Shown here: positions 32,558 through 41,666 of the stretch, in pieces
Layout: each line of letters begins with the position of its first letter
How positions within the stretch are numbered: position 1 is the stretch's first letter
Assembly (NCBI RefSeq): GCF_001613385.1
Contig: NZ_BDCG01000022.1
Coordinates: forward strand, 62,001 to 126,000
Origin: Nocardia flavorosea NBRC 108225
GTDB taxonomy: Bacteria; Actinomycetota; Actinomycetes; Mycobacteriales; Mycobacteriaceae
Reading direction: 5' to 3'
Length of the DNA: 64,000 bases
Program-made: the position numbers and the translations under genes
Notes under the pieces: generated by a model
The model's input: the letters and a program-made list of their open reading frames with translations, nothing else
Told to the model about the DNA's origin: nothing
Databases searched by the model: none

Positions 32558-34081
32558 TCAGGAGCGACCCGCCCGTTTCGGGCCCGCGGGACCGCGGAAA
32601 CACAGCACCTGATCGCCGTAGCCGGCCAGCGGCCGGGCCTCGGCGGCCTGGCGGATACCGCTGGCGGGCAGCTCGGTGAGCTTCGCGAACATGGTCGCAT
32701 TACCGAAGGCCGAACGGATCTGCGTCTCCGAGGCGTAATCGGCGCCGTAATCGGCGAGCTTGCCGAAATCCAACGGCGCCAGCGGGGTATCGAGCGCCAC
32801 CGGCTCCGCGGGCCGTCCGAGCGCGGCGTACTGGGCGGCCGCGCCCTGTTCGTACCAGCACAGCTCGTAGGCCAGGCTCTCGGTGCTGGTCACGCTCATC
32901 ACCGGCCACTGCCGCGAAAGACGGAGGGCCAGCGGGTTCTTCGCCACCGGCGTGAGTTCCCATTTCAGGCTCTGCACCGCGACCCAGCTCCCCGACCTCC
33001 GCTCGATCAGCACGATATCCTCCCCGAGTTCGGGGGTCGCGTTCATCTGCGGATCGCGGGTGCCCCAATGCGCCTTGTCCACGCCGTACGCGGTGTTGAT
33101 ATCCACCAGCTCTGCGCCCGCCTCGCTGTAGGCGGCGATAATCGCCGCCCGCACCTGCTGCACTGCGTCCGGCGCCGAACAGAGCACACCGAGCGCACCG
33201 AACGACGAGCCGATCTCCACCGGTTTGGCCGGCTGATCCGGCATGGCACCCGCCACCAGTGGTTTGAGCCCGACCAGCGCCAGATTCCAGTTGATCTCCT
33301 CGATGGTCGCCAGATCACCGGCGCTTTGGTAGAGGATCTGCTGCTGGGTCAGATAGCCGGCGCGCTCCAGCGTGCGGCATTCGAGTTTGCGCAGCGCGGA
33401 CTGGGTTTTGCTGGTGAAACCGATCTCTTCGATCTTCATCGCGCGCAGCTGCGCGGCCATCTCCGGGGTGGTGAGCGCGGTATACCGTTCGCGGTACATG
33501 GCCACCGCCTGTTTGCGCTGCCGGCCCACCATCAGGGTGCGTAACAGCGTGTTCAAGGTGGCGAGGTACTTGCGCGACTGATCCGGATCGGCCGCGAACA
33601 AACCGGCGCGGATCCGCACGGCCTCGTCGGTTGCCATGACCGCCGCGCCCGGATCCAGCCGGCACAGCCATACACCGCATTTCGACAGGCTGTCCGCGCA
33701 GGCTCCCGCCGCATTCGGATGATCGTGCGCTACTTGCGTATAGGCGTTGCAGGCATCGCGGATGGTCGCGGTGGCCAGTTCACGGTGCCCGATCTCCCGG
33801 GCCGCCTGCTCCAGCAGCCGCAGCGTGTCCTGCACCTTGTTCGCGAATTGCGCGGTGACCTGCCCGGCGGTGAACCAGCGCAGCCGGATCATCACCGCCT
33901 CCTGCGCGGGTTCCAATGCCCCGGCCACCCGGTTCCGTACCGAGCCATCTGTTTTGGTGGCCAGATATGCGGCGGCGAGTTCGGACAGGCTGGTGGCCAG
34001 CTGTAATTCGGTTTCCGGGGTGCGGTCCCGGGCCGCGATCCGGTCGGTGGCCACCCGCCCCTCGATGGCGATCAGATCCAT
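32558..34081 (-). CDS. Large hypothetical protein with helical-repeat N-terminus
   Basis: About 507 residues from ATG 34081; an in-frame ATG at 34132 would add 17 residues of doubtful sequence. The first half is helical and TPR-like (ATSLSELAAAYLATKTDGSV, ATIRDACNAYTQVAHDHPNA, LFAADPDQSRKYLATLNTLL). The second half is mixed alpha/beta (IVLIERRSGSWVAVQSLKWE, LALRLSRQWPVMSVTSTESL). No family was recognised. There are no membrane segments. It lies upstream of the second conservon on the same strand with a 204-base gap, so co-regulation is possible but unproven. Confidence 0.65.
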   Translation of the reverse strand: MDLIAIEGRVATDRIAARDRTPETELQLATSLSELAAAYLATKTDGSVRNRVAGALEPAQEAVMIRLRWFTAGQVTAQFANKVQDTLRLLEQAAREIGHRELATATIRDACNAYTQVAHDHPNAAGACADSLSKCGVWLCRLDPGAAVMATDEAVRIRAGLFAADPDQSRKYLATLNTLLRTLMVGRQRKQAVAMYRERYTALTTPEMAAQLRAMKIEEIGFTSKTQSALRKLECRTLERAGYLTQQQILYQSAGDLATIEEINWNLALVGLKPLVAGAMPDQPAKPVEIGSSFGALGVLCSAPDAVQQVRAAIIAAYSEAGAELVDINTAYGVDKAHWGTRDPQMNATPELGEDIVLIERRSGSWVAVQSLKWELTPVAKNPLALRLSRQWPVMSVTSTESLAYELCWYEQGAAAQYAALGRPAEPVALDTPLAPLDFGKLADYGADYASETQIRSAFGNATMFAKLTELPASGIRQAAEARPLAGYGDQVLCFRGPAGPKRAGRS

Positions 34082-34258
34082 CGCGATCTCAATTCCCGCA
34101 TCACCTTCCGCGCACGGTCCCTGCCGACCCATCGAGTCGCGTGGCCGTCATCCGAGCATTCCTCGAAAGTCTGCCACAAGTAGGGCTCGATCAGCAGGCC
34201 TACCGGGGCCCTTACCGGAACCCGGCTGTTCTGCGCCACCGGATCCGGGTGCTCCCGG

Positions 34259-34615
34259 TCAGGTGGCGGGGACCGTGGTGGCACCGATACCGAGATAGAA
34301 CAGCATGATCAGGAACAGGAACCAGCCCGCGCCCTGCCAGATCGGCCAGGTGCCACCGCGCCGCCACACCCGGATCGTCTCCACGAATGCCCCGATACCA
34401 CCCAGGAACAGCAGCACACCGGGACCGAACAGCACCGCCACCTGGGACGGCGTATCGCAGAGCAGCGAATCGGCGTCCCGGCACTGCGCCGCGGCCGACC
34501 AGATCGCGGTTCCCGCGCACACCAGTGCCGCAACGGCCAGCACTGCCAGGGTGTAGCGGACGGCCCGGCGGAAGTTCCCGTCGCCGGACCAGCGCTTTTC
34601 CACGTCGTTCGTCAT
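34259..34615 (-). CDS. Small hypothetical membrane protein
   Basis: 118 residues from ATG 34615, with GGAGGG 7 bases upstream. Three membrane helices are visible (YTLAVLAVAALVCAGTAIWS, VAVLFGPGVLLFLGGIGAFV, GWFLFLIMLFYLGIGATTVP). One loop carries two Cys residues (QCRDADSLLCDTPSQ) that could form a disulfide outside the membrane. No family was recognised. It is on the same strand as the large hypothetical gene, 177 bases upstream of it. Confidence 0.65.
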   Translation of the reverse strand: MTNDVEKRWSGDGNFRRAVRYTLAVLAVAALVCAGTAIWSAAAQCRDADSLLCDTPSQVAVLFGPGVLLFLGGIGAFVETIRVWRRGGTWPIWQGAGWFLFLIMLFYLGIGATTVPAT

Positions 34616-34848
34616 CGCCCAGCCCTCCTGCGCTCGTCGCCGGACCGGTCTCGCCCCCCGCGGTATTGCCCGGATCGTGCGCGGCAAACGTTGCGCGGAC
34701 GTCCCCGGGAATCGCCACGTGGACCGTGGGAGGTGAACCGAAAGCTGAGCAGCCGCCCATAAGAGTACTGTTCCAGCAGTTCAGTAGGCATTTTCTCGGC
34801 TGCCGAAAGCGAGTTGCCGGGCCTGTCTTGTGTCCCGAGGCTGAAGGT

Positions 34849-35778
34849 ATGAACGCACAAACCCGCCGCGCATACGCCGAGTTCCTGCCCGAGCCCTACC
34901 GGTCCGATCCGATCGCCGAACCGGTATCCGAATGGTGGGAGTGGCGTGGCCGCCGGGTCCATATGCTGCGCGCCGCGGTACCCGACGCTCCGGTGCGGCT
35001 CCTGGCGATCCACGGCGCCGGCGGTCACTCGGGCCTGCTCTGGCCGGCAGTGACGCTGGGGCTGCGGGAGAACGTCGATGCCACGGCCGTCGACCTCCCG
35101 CTGTACGGACGGACGGTCGAACCCGATCCGGCCGGGGTGCGCTACGGCGAGTGGGTCGACCTGCTGTGCGATCTGGTGCACACGCAGGCCGCGGCGGACG
35201 AGCGGCCAATAGTGCTGTTCGGCGCGAGTATGGGCGGGATGCTGGCCTACGAGATCGCCGCACGCACCGGTGCGGTCGCGCATGTCGTGGCGACCTGTCT
35301 GCTGGACCCCGCCGATCCGCACTCGCTCCCCGTCCTCACCCGATGGAATCTGCCCGGCCGGTCGGGTCCGCGCCTGCTGCGGTGGATCGACCCGGTCTGC
35401 GGCCGGCTCCGCGTGCCCATCCGCTGGATCACCCATATGGACAAGATGAGCCTCGACCCCGACCTGTCGCGGCTGTGCGCGGCCGATCCGCTGGGTGGCG
35501 GCGCCCGTATCCCGCTGGGGTTCCTCCGTAGTTTCGTGGACTACCGGCACGCACCGCCGCAAGAGTTCACCGCCGCTCCGGTCACACTGGTCCATCCCGC
35601 CGCGGACCAGTGGACACCGCCCGAGCTGAGTATCCGTTTCCTCGAACGGATTCCGGCCCGGCGCGAAACCGTGCTGCTGGACAACTGCGGGCATTTTCCC
35701 GTCGAAGAACCGGGGGTCGCGCAGCTGGCCGCGGCCCTGCGCGCGATCCTCGCCGAAGCGAGCGGGTCAGGGCGCTGA
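34849..35778 (+). CDS. Alpha/beta-fold hydrolase
   Basis: 309 residues from ATG 34849, with GAGG 8 bases upstream. Visible elements are an oxyanion loop (LLAIHGAGGHSGLLWPA), nucleophile Ser in LFGASMGGMLAYEIA, acid Asp in HPAADQWTPPE and His in LDNCGHFPVEEPG, all in the expected order. The cap domain lies between about residues 170 and 240. It resembles lysophospholipase-like or esterase-like hydrolases; the substrate is unknown. Its end overlaps the convergent TetR gene by 12 bases. Confidence 0.88.
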   Translation: MNAQTRRAYAEFLPEPYRSDPIAEPVSEWWEWRGRRVHMLRAAVPDAPVRLLAIHGAGGHSGLLWPAVTLGLRENVDATAVDLPLYGRTVEPDPAGVRYGEWVDLLCDLVHTQAAADERPIVLFGASMGGMLAYEIAARTGAVAHVVATCLLDPADPHSLPVLTRWNLPGRSGPRLLRWIDPVCGRLRVPIRWITHMDKMSLDPDLSRLCAADPLGGGARIPLGFLRSFVDYRHAPPQEFTAAPVTLVHPAADQWTPPELSIRFLERIPARRETVLLDNCGHFPVEEPGVAQLAAALRAILAEASGSGR

Positions 35779-36366
35779 TACCGGGGGCGCCAACCGCTCC
35801 ACCACGGCCATCAGATCGTCCGTGGTCATCGGATGCCGCGGAGGCACCCGATGTATCTGCGCATCGATCGTGTGGACCAGCAGGCGCGCGGTCGACTCCG
35901 GGTCTGTGCCGCCGCGACCGCAGCGGCGGAGATGATAGGCGAGTTCGTTCGCGAGATGATCCTCGAAGGCATGCATGGCCGCCAGCTCATCCGCCCCGCG
36001 CATAGCCATCCGGTGCATCAAGGCGTGCAATCCGGGGCGGTCGCGATGCAGATCGATGGCCGTGTCCAGCACTCTGCGCAGTGCCTGCTCGAACGGCGGC
36101 TCGGCGGCGCGCACCTCGTCCAGCACGGCGCCCAGGCGGGTAGCCGCGTCGGTGACGTGCCGCCGGGCGAGCGTGTGCAGAATCGCCTGTTTATCCGGGA
36201 AGTACTGGTACAGCGTGCCTATCGAGGTACCGGCCCGCTCGGCGATGTGGTTGGTGGTGGTGGCCAGGCCATCGCGACCGAACAGTTGCGCCGCCGCCTC
36301 CAAGAGGGCGTCGACAGTGAAACGCGATCTGTCCTGCCGAGGCGACCGCCGCACGCCGTGGCTCAT
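35767..36366 (-). CDS. TetR/AcrR-family transcriptional repressor
   Basis: 199 residues from ATG 36366; the earlier in-frame sequence looks non-coding. The helix-turn-helix is RFTVDALLEAAAQLFGRDGL, then AGTSIGTLYQYFPDKQAILH. The C-terminal domain is the usual helical dimer core (LHALMHRMAMRGADELAAMH). The ends of this gene and the hydrolase at 34849 overlap by 12 bases in convergent orientation, which could cause mutual interference. The target is unclear; the acyl-CoA ligase at 36601 is on the same strand upstream. Confidence 0.88.
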   Translation of the reverse strand: MSHGVRRSPRQDRSRFTVDALLEAAAQLFGRDGLATTTNHIAERAGTSIGTLYQYFPDKQAILHTLARRHVTDAATRLGAVLDEVRAAEPPFEQALRRVLDTAIDLHRDRPGLHALMHRMAMRGADELAAMHAFEDHLANELAYHLRRCGRGGTDPESTARLLVHTIDAQIHRVPPRHPMTTDDLMAVVERLAPPVSAP

Positions 36367-36600
36367 GGGCGAAGCCACCCAGAGGTCACGTGCGCGGTTG
36401 GGGCGGGCCGGCCGACCGCCATGGGCATCTGTGGTCTCCGATGTCGGGCACTGGGTCGGCACCGATTATCCGGCACCGGAGGCTCCCCGTACAGAGGCGG
36501 CAGCACCCCGCCGGCGCAATCGCTTCACCTTACGAGCACCAGGAGCCAGGTGACCGACGTGACCGGGTGCGGTTACCGGAGACCTACCCCGACGGCCGGG

Positions 36601-38133
36601 TCACAGGTACTGGGCGCGGAGTTTGCCTTTGACCAGTTTGCCGGTGGGGGTTCGGGGGAGTTCGTCGGCGAAATCGACCGTGCGCGGGACCTTGTATCCC
36701 GCGATACGGGCGCGCAGGTAGTCGCGGAGTTCCGCGGCGAATCCGGGGCCGGGTTCGGCGCCGGGGGCGGGCTGGACAACGGCCTTCACCGATTCGCCCA
36801 TCTCTTCGTCCGGGACGCCGATCACGGCGACATCGAGAACCTTCGGATGCAGGGCGAGGGCATCCTCGATCTCCTGCGGATAGATGTTCACACCGCCGGA
36901 GATGATCATGAACGCCTTACGGTCGGTGAGGAACAGGAAACCGTCCTCGTCGATGTAGCCGATATCGCCGGTGGTGGTCCAGGTCGGATGCTGCGGGTGG
37001 ATCGCCTGCTCGGTTTTCGCCGAATCGTTGTGGTAGGTGAACGGGACTTCCTCGCGTTCGAAATAGATCGTGCCGATCTCGCCGGCGGGAAGTTCCGCGC
37101 CGTCGTCACCGCAGATCCGCACCGCGCCCAGCCCGGCCGGTCCCACCGACCCCGGTTTCCGCAACCACTGTTCACTGTCGATGAAGGTGGCGCCGTTCCC
37201 CTCGGTGGACGCGTAGTACTCGTACAGCACCGGCCCCCACCAATCGATCATCTTCTGTTTGACCTCGACCGGGCACGGCGCGGCGGCATGGACGGCCACC
37301 CGCAGGCTCGAGACGTCGTAGCGGGCGCGGACGGCCTCGTCGAGTTTCAGCATCCGGACGAACATGGTCGGGACCCACTGACTGTGGGTGACGCGGTAGC
37401 GCTCGATGGCCGCCAGGGCCTCCTCGGCGTCGAAACGTTCCAGCACCACCAGCGTCCCGCCGAGGGCATGTACCACGCCTCCGAACCGCAGCGGTGCCGC
37501 GTGGTACAGCGGGGCGGGCGACAGGTAGACCGTCTCGGTATCGAATCCGTAGAGCGGGCCGAAAACGGCGGTGTAGGTATCACCGGGCGGATCGCCGACC
37601 TGTCGGTCCGGCAGCGGATGTTTGATGCCCTTCGGCCGCCCGGTGGTCCCGGAGGAGTAGAGCATATCGGCGCCGCGTGGCTGATCGGCCAAAGGCTCCG
37701 GGGAAGCGGCGGCCAGCGCTTCCTCATAGGATCCGTGCCCCTCGACCTCGCCGCCGAAGGCCAGCCGGATCTCCACTCCCGGGGTCTCCTCGACGATCTT
37801 CTCGGCGGCCTCGCGCAGACCGGCCGACGTGATCAGCGCCCGTGCCCCGCAGTCGGCGACGATATAGCTGATCTCGCTCGGCGACAGATGCCGGTTCACG
37901 GCGGTGATGTAAAGCCCGGATCGCAACGCTGCCCAATAGACTTCGTACACCTTGGGATCGTTCCCGGACAGCAGCGCGACGTGGTCGCCCGTGCGCAGAC
38001 CCGCCTCGTGGAGGTGCCGGGCGAGGCGGACGGAATTGTCCTCCAGCTCCCGATAGGTCAGCGTCTCACCGGTCCCGGCGAGGATTACGGCCGGTTTGTC
38101 AGGGAAACGATCGACATGCGCGCCGGGATACAT
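36601..38133 (-). CDS. Acyl-CoA ligase (FadD-like AMP-binding enzyme)
   Basis: 510 residues from ATG 38133, with AGAGGAG 4-5 bases upstream. Adenylate-forming motifs in order: MLYSSGTTGRPKGIKHP (P-loop), YEYYASTEG, TTGDIGYIDEDGFLFLTDRK (hinge) and PRTPTGKLVKGKLR, with the catalytic Lys in TGK. It activates a carboxylic acid, probably fatty or cyclic, to its CoA thioester. It is a clear paralogue of the ligase at 41667; both flank a GntR gene. The alpha/beta hydrolase upstream on the same strand may belong to the same pathway. Confidence 0.9.
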   Translation of the reverse strand: MYPGAHVDRFPDKPAVILAGTGETLTYRELEDNSVRLARHLHEAGLRTGDHVALLSGNDPKVYEVYWAALRSGLYITAVNRHLSPSEISYIVADCGARALITSAGLREAAEKIVEETPGVEIRLAFGGEVEGHGSYEEALAAASPEPLADQPRGADMLYSSGTTGRPKGIKHPLPDRQVGDPPGDTYTAVFGPLYGFDTETVYLSPAPLYHAAPLRFGGVVHALGGTLVVLERFDAEEALAAIERYRVTHSQWVPTMFVRMLKLDEAVRARYDVSSLRVAVHAAAPCPVEVKQKMIDWWGPVLYEYYASTEGNGATFIDSEQWLRKPGSVGPAGLGAVRICGDDGAELPAGEIGTIYFEREEVPFTYHNDSAKTEQAIHPQHPTWTTTGDIGYIDEDGFLFLTDRKAFMIISGGVNIYPQEIEDALALHPKVLDVAVIGVPDEEMGESVKAVVQPAPGAEPGPGFAAELRDYLRARIAGYKVPRTVDFADELPRTPTGKLVKGKLRAQYL

Positions 38134-38380
38134 GCTGCTCCTCTGCGGAAACGTTGCGATCGGTGGACCGACCGCCGAGCCGATATCGGGGCCGGGGTCA
38201 TATCGCGGCACCGGTCCCGCCGGGCATTCGCCCGACCAGCGCGACACTAGCGGAAAGTGAACCGCGATTCGGTCAGTACGCCGAAACTGATCGGTGCGGT
38301 CCGGCTTTCCTACCGGACCGGCGCGGGAGATACGAGATCGGTATGGCCGCGCCGTAACCGGCGGCCCGGGCGGACGCCGG

Positions 38381-39238
38381 TTACGGCCGTTCGGCGAGGA
38401 AGGCGGTGACCAGCCTGTTGAAGAACTCGGGCCGTTCCCCTTGGACCCAATGGCCGGTGGCGGCCGGTAGGTACACATCGCAGTTCGGAATGCGGCGGGC
38501 GAGCATATGTGCCCCGCCGGGGCGATTCACCCGATCCTCCGCACCCCAGATCACCAAGGTCGGTTGCGTGATCCGGCGCAGCCGGGGATCGCGGGTGAGG
38601 TCCATCCGCATGAGCGTGCGTGGGGCGGACCGGCCCGAGGGCCGGCGTAGCGGCGGATTCGCGATGACCTCCGGGTCCAGGCTCGCGCGATAGCGGTTGT
38701 CGATCATCACGTCGGTGATGGCACCCGGGTCGTGCACGAGGTATTCGCGCATGAATGTCGCGAGCTTCTCGCGGCTGGGGCCATTGCCGCCGTAGTAGGC
38801 GAGCAGTGCCCGCAAACCCGCGGTCGGCAGCGCCCGGGTGGTGCCGATACCGCCGGGAGCCGCCAGTACGAGCCGCTCGACCTTGCGGGGCGACTCCATC
38901 GCCATCCGCAGCGCCGCCGCCCCACCGTAAGAATTGCCGACCACATGTGCGCTGCGCACCTCGAGGGCGTTCAGCAATCCGGCCATGGAGGCCGCAAGGT
39001 CGCCGAACGGGTCGGACCGGTCGATCTGCTTGCTCGACCGCCCGTACCCGGGCATATCCGGTACCAGCACACGGAACCGCCGGGCCAGTGCGTCGATATT
39101 GCGTGCGTACGCGGCCGTACCGGAGGCACCCGGGCCTCCGCCGTGCAGCAGTAACACGGTGGGCCCGGAGCCGGATTCGGTGTAGTAGATATCCCGGTCG
39201 CCGATACGTACGGTTCGCCCGCCCTCGATCTCCGTCAC
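38381..39238 (-). CDS. Meta-cleavage-product-type alpha/beta hydrolase
   Basis: 285 residues. The opening YYTESGSGPTVLLLHGGGPG matches BphD/MhpC/HsaD-like hydrolases, in which the HGGGPG loop forms the oxyanion hole. The triad is Ser103 (GNSYGG), Asp235 (GAEDRV) and His263 (TGHWVQGE). Such enzymes split C-C bonds of ring-cleavage products of aromatics or steroids. With the acyl-CoA ligase downstream and a GntR gene upstream, it suggests catabolism of an aromatic or steroid-like acid. No ring-cleavage dioxygenase is in the window. Confidence 0.85.
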   Translation of the reverse strand: MTEIEGGRTVRIGDRDIYYTESGSGPTVLLLHGGGPGASGTAAYARNIDALARRFRVLVPDMPGYGRSSKQIDRSDPFGDLAASMAGLLNALEVRSAHVVGNSYGGAAALRMAMESPRKVERLVLAAPGGIGTTRALPTAGLRALLAYYGGNGPSREKLATFMREYLVHDPGAITDVMIDNRYRASLDPEVIANPPLRRPSGRSAPRTLMRMDLTRDPRLRRITQPTLVIWGAEDRVNRPGGAHMLARRIPNCDVYLPAATGHWVQGERPEFFNRLVTAFLAERP

Positions 39239-39474
39239 GCTCGACCTCCTTTTCGGCGGATTCTGCGGTGAACGCTACGGAATGTCCGGGAAAGTGCTGG
39301 TGCCGGGGCCGGCCGCGCAAAGGGACCACCCCGTCGAATCCGGGGATCGCGAGCACGACGATCTCCGGCCGGTCGAACCTGTGGAGGCCTGCCCGGATGT
39401 GCGGTTCACCGGGGCGGCGGGGTGCGGCAACGGTACCTCCCGGGCGGCGAATATTACGCCCCGGTTGTATACGA

Positions 39475-39484
39475 CCCGCATATT
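39475..39484. promoter_or_regulatory. Candidate GntR/FCD operator (hydrolase arm)
   Basis: TTGTATACGA fits the TNGTATACNA core bound by FCD-type GntR regulators. The near-symmetric GGTTGTATACGACC spans 39473-39486. It lies 237 bases upstream of the hydrolase start and just after the GntR stop. Confidence 0.45.
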
Positions 39485-39515
39485 TCCAGAGGGGTACCGG
39501 AACGCTTCGCGGGCG

Positions 39516-40184
39516 TTACGAACCCGATCCCGCTGCGGCGGCCCGGCGGTCGCGCAGCCGGTACGCGACGGTCGCGCGGCCGATATGTTCGGTGACCAGG
39601 CGCTGGGCGAGCTCCGCGTCCTCGGCTTCCACGGCGGCGCAGATCCGTTCGTGCTCCTCCCAGGAATCACCGGCGCGGCGCGGTAGTTCCACCGCGTAGA
39701 CCCATGCGATTTTCCAGCCGAGCTGGGTGATCAGCTGAGCCAGCAGGGGGCTGCCCGAGGCTTCGGCCAGAACCTCGTGGAAACGACTGTTGAGCCTGGT
39801 CAGCTCGTCGAGGCGGCCGGTACGTACGGCGTCCTGTCCGAGTGCCGTGAGCTCTTTCAGGCGGCCGAGTTGCTCCGGGGTGCGCCGGTGTGCGGCCCGG
39901 CTCGCGCACAGCGGTTCCAGGCGGGCGCGGATCTCCAGCAGATCGGCTGCTTCGTCCTCGGTCAGTTCGGCGACGAAGGTTCCCGCGTAGGGGCGCGAAT
40001 AGGCGAAGCCCTCGGCTTCCAGCGTGCGCAGCGCCTCCCGCACCGGTACGCGGGAGACCCCGTAACCCTCGGCGATCGTATCCTCGGTCAGCCGCTGGCC
40101 CGGGGCGAAGACACCGTTGATGATGTCGTCGCGAATGGCACGGCACACCTGCTGTTTGGTCATTCGCGGGTTCCTGCTGGCCAC
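39516..40184 (-). CDS. GntR-family regulator, FCD subgroup
   Basis: 222 residues from GTG 40184; ATG 40163 is an alternative. The winged helix is CRAIRDDIINGVFAPGQRLT, then EGYGVSRVPVREALRTLEAE. The FCD ligand domain (about 80-215) has the conserved Asp, Arg and His positions: EIRARLEPLCASRAAHR, NSRFHEVLAEASGSPLLAQL and WEEHERICAAVEAEDAELAQ. Members sense organic acids and bind TNGTATACNA-like sites. Such sites occur on both sides, upstream of the hydrolase/ligase genes and of the TauE exporter. Confidence 0.92.
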   Translation of the reverse strand: MASRNPRMTKQQVCRAIRDDIINGVFAPGQRLTEDTIAEGYGVSRVPVREALRTLEAEGFAYSRPYAGTFVAELTEDEAADLLEIRARLEPLCASRAAHRRTPEQLGRLKELTALGQDAVRTGRLDELTRLNSRFHEVLAEASGSPLLAQLITQLGWKIAWVYAVELPRRAGDSWEEHERICAAVEAEDAELAQRLVTEHIGRATVAYRLRDRRAAAAGSGS

Positions 40185-40244
40185 ATCGTCCTCGGCTCGG
40201 GTCGGGGGCTTGGTCGGATACGATCCGGTGCCCGGTACTCCCCA

Positions 40245-40255
40245 CTGGATACCAG
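40245..40255. promoter_or_regulatory. Weak dyad in the GntR promoter region
   Basis: CTGGATACCAG is a 4+4 inverted repeat around ATA, 60 bases upstream of the GntR start. It departs from the TNGTATACNA core, so autoregulation through it is only a possibility. Confidence 0.25.
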
Positions 40256-40499
40256 GTGTGCGCCCGAGGCGCCGGTGGGGGTGTTGTGCTCATCCGCTCG
40301 GCAGGTCGGAACGGCGCGGCCAGGTCCGGTTACCGGGTGCGCAGCGGCGGCCGGAATTGCCTGCTCAGCGCCACGTTCTGCGGCGGCAGCGGAGTGCAGA
40401 GAATCACCTGCCGGTGCTCGGAGGTGGGCTCCTCGCGATGTGGTCGCGGTGTCGCAGCCCGTCGGCCCGATGGGGCCCGACGGGCAGTCGATCGACTTT

Positions 40500-40509
40500 T
40501 CGTATACGA
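40500..40509. promoter_or_regulatory. Candidate GntR/FCD operator (TauE arm)
   Basis: TCGTATACGA is a perfect 10-bp palindrome fitting TNGTATACNA. It lies 29 bases before the exporter start, where bound protein would block transcription or early elongation. Confidence 0.55.
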
Positions 40510-40538
40510 TTCGGTCACGCTCGGATTGGAGGGAAGTG

Positions 40539-41282
40539 ATGGACCCCGCGTACGTGGTTCTGCTACTGGTGGCCGGATTCGGTGCCGGCGTCTGCAATGC
40601 CGTCGCCGGTGGTGGCAGCCTGCTGTCGTTTCCCGCGCTGCTGGCCGCCGGTCTGCCGCCAGTCACCGCGACGGTGACCAATGCCGTCGCGGTGTGGCCC
40701 GGATATCTGGGTGGCGCGGCCGCCCTGCGTTCCCGGCTCACCGAGCATCGCAGCCTGCTCCCGCGACTGATCGTCACCGGCATCGCGGGCGCCGTCGGCG
40801 GTGTGATCGCATTGCTTGCCGCGCCGCCCGAGGTCTTCGCCGCGCTGGTTCCCTATCTGGTGCTGGCGGCCACCGCCCTGTTCGCGGCCCAGCCGGTGAT
40901 ATCCCGGCGGCTCGCCGAGAAGGGCGCTGATTCCCGGTTCACCATGCTCGTGGGGGTTTTCCTGGGCGGCGTCTACGGCGCCTACTTCAACGGCGGTATG
41001 GGCATCGTGTTGCTCACGGCCCTCGCGCTCGGTATCGATGCTTCCGTCAACATGCTCAACGGTCTCAAAAGCCTCCTGGCCCTGATTGTCTCGACCACGG
41101 CGACCGTGGCGGTGGCGCTTTTCGGACCTGTCGAATGGTGGTCCGTAGCCGTCCTGGCCCCGGCGTGCCTCGCCGGTGGGATGCTCGGCGCGAAAATCGC
41201 CGACCGTTTACGCCCCGGCGTATTCCGCGCCGTGGTGATCGTCTTCGGTGCCGGTGCGGGCGTCGCCATGTTGTTCACCTGA
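40539..41282 (+). CDS. TauE/SafE-family membrane transporter
   Basis: 247 residues from ATG 40539, with GGAGGGAA 5 bases upstream. Eight membrane helices in two repeats are visible. The first repeat motif VAGFGAGVCNAVAGGGSLLS and the second VGVFLGGVYGAYFNGGMGIV are the family hallmarks. Members export or import sulfite, sulfoacetate or other organic anions. Its promoter carries a GntR/FCD-type palindrome, linking it to the neighbouring acid-catabolism genes. The substrate is probably an organic acid of that pathway. Confidence 0.9.
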   Translation: MDPAYVVLLLVAGFGAGVCNAVAGGGSLLSFPALLAAGLPPVTATVTNAVAVWPGYLGGAAALRSRLTEHRSLLPRLIVTGIAGAVGGVIALLAAPPEVFAALVPYLVLAATALFAAQPVISRRLAEKGADSRFTMLVGVFLGGVYGAYFNGGMGIVLLTALALGIDASVNMLNGLKSLLALIVSTTATVAVALFGPVEWWSVAVLAPACLAGGMLGAKIADRLRPGVFRAVVIVFGAGAGVAMLFT

Positions 41283-41666
41283 ACCTGTCGAAAACGCAGG
41301 TCGACTACATCGCCGACCCCGAACCGGTGAACCCGGCCATGCTGCGCATCGCCGGAACCATCCCCGACAGGCCACCGATGACCCCCGCCGGTAAACCGAT
41401 TCGGTGAAGGTTCAGGTCGCGGAGCAGATCGTCGGCAACGGGCCCGACGGCACTCTGAGCGATCGCCTTGCCCGTGGTCCCGAAACCCTGATGGACAGAC
41501 GCGGACTACTGTGTGCGGTCGCCCCATCACAGGCGCCGGTGCCGATCTGGTCTACGCAGCGGCCGTGCTGGCCGGTCGATAGCGAACGTTGCCGAATTGC
41601 CGCGCCGAACCCCTGCCGTGGAGTACAACCACACTGAGGCGGAATCGCCGGGGTGAGGACAGGCGT
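41283..41666 (+). pseudogene. Possible decayed gene pair between TauE and the ligase
   Basis: No intact gene is found here, but two coding-like pieces meet at a GTGA junction (41404-41407). One frame ends with VDYIADPEPVNPAMLRIAGT and IPDRPPMTPAGKPIR. The next starts at GTG 41404 (VKVQVAEQIVGNGPDGTLSD) and continues to about 41515. After that, coding-like sequence (RPITGAGADLVYAAAVLAGR, ending at 41582) lies in another frame, as expected of a frameshifted remnant. I could not name the family; this may be chance. Confidence 0.25.
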
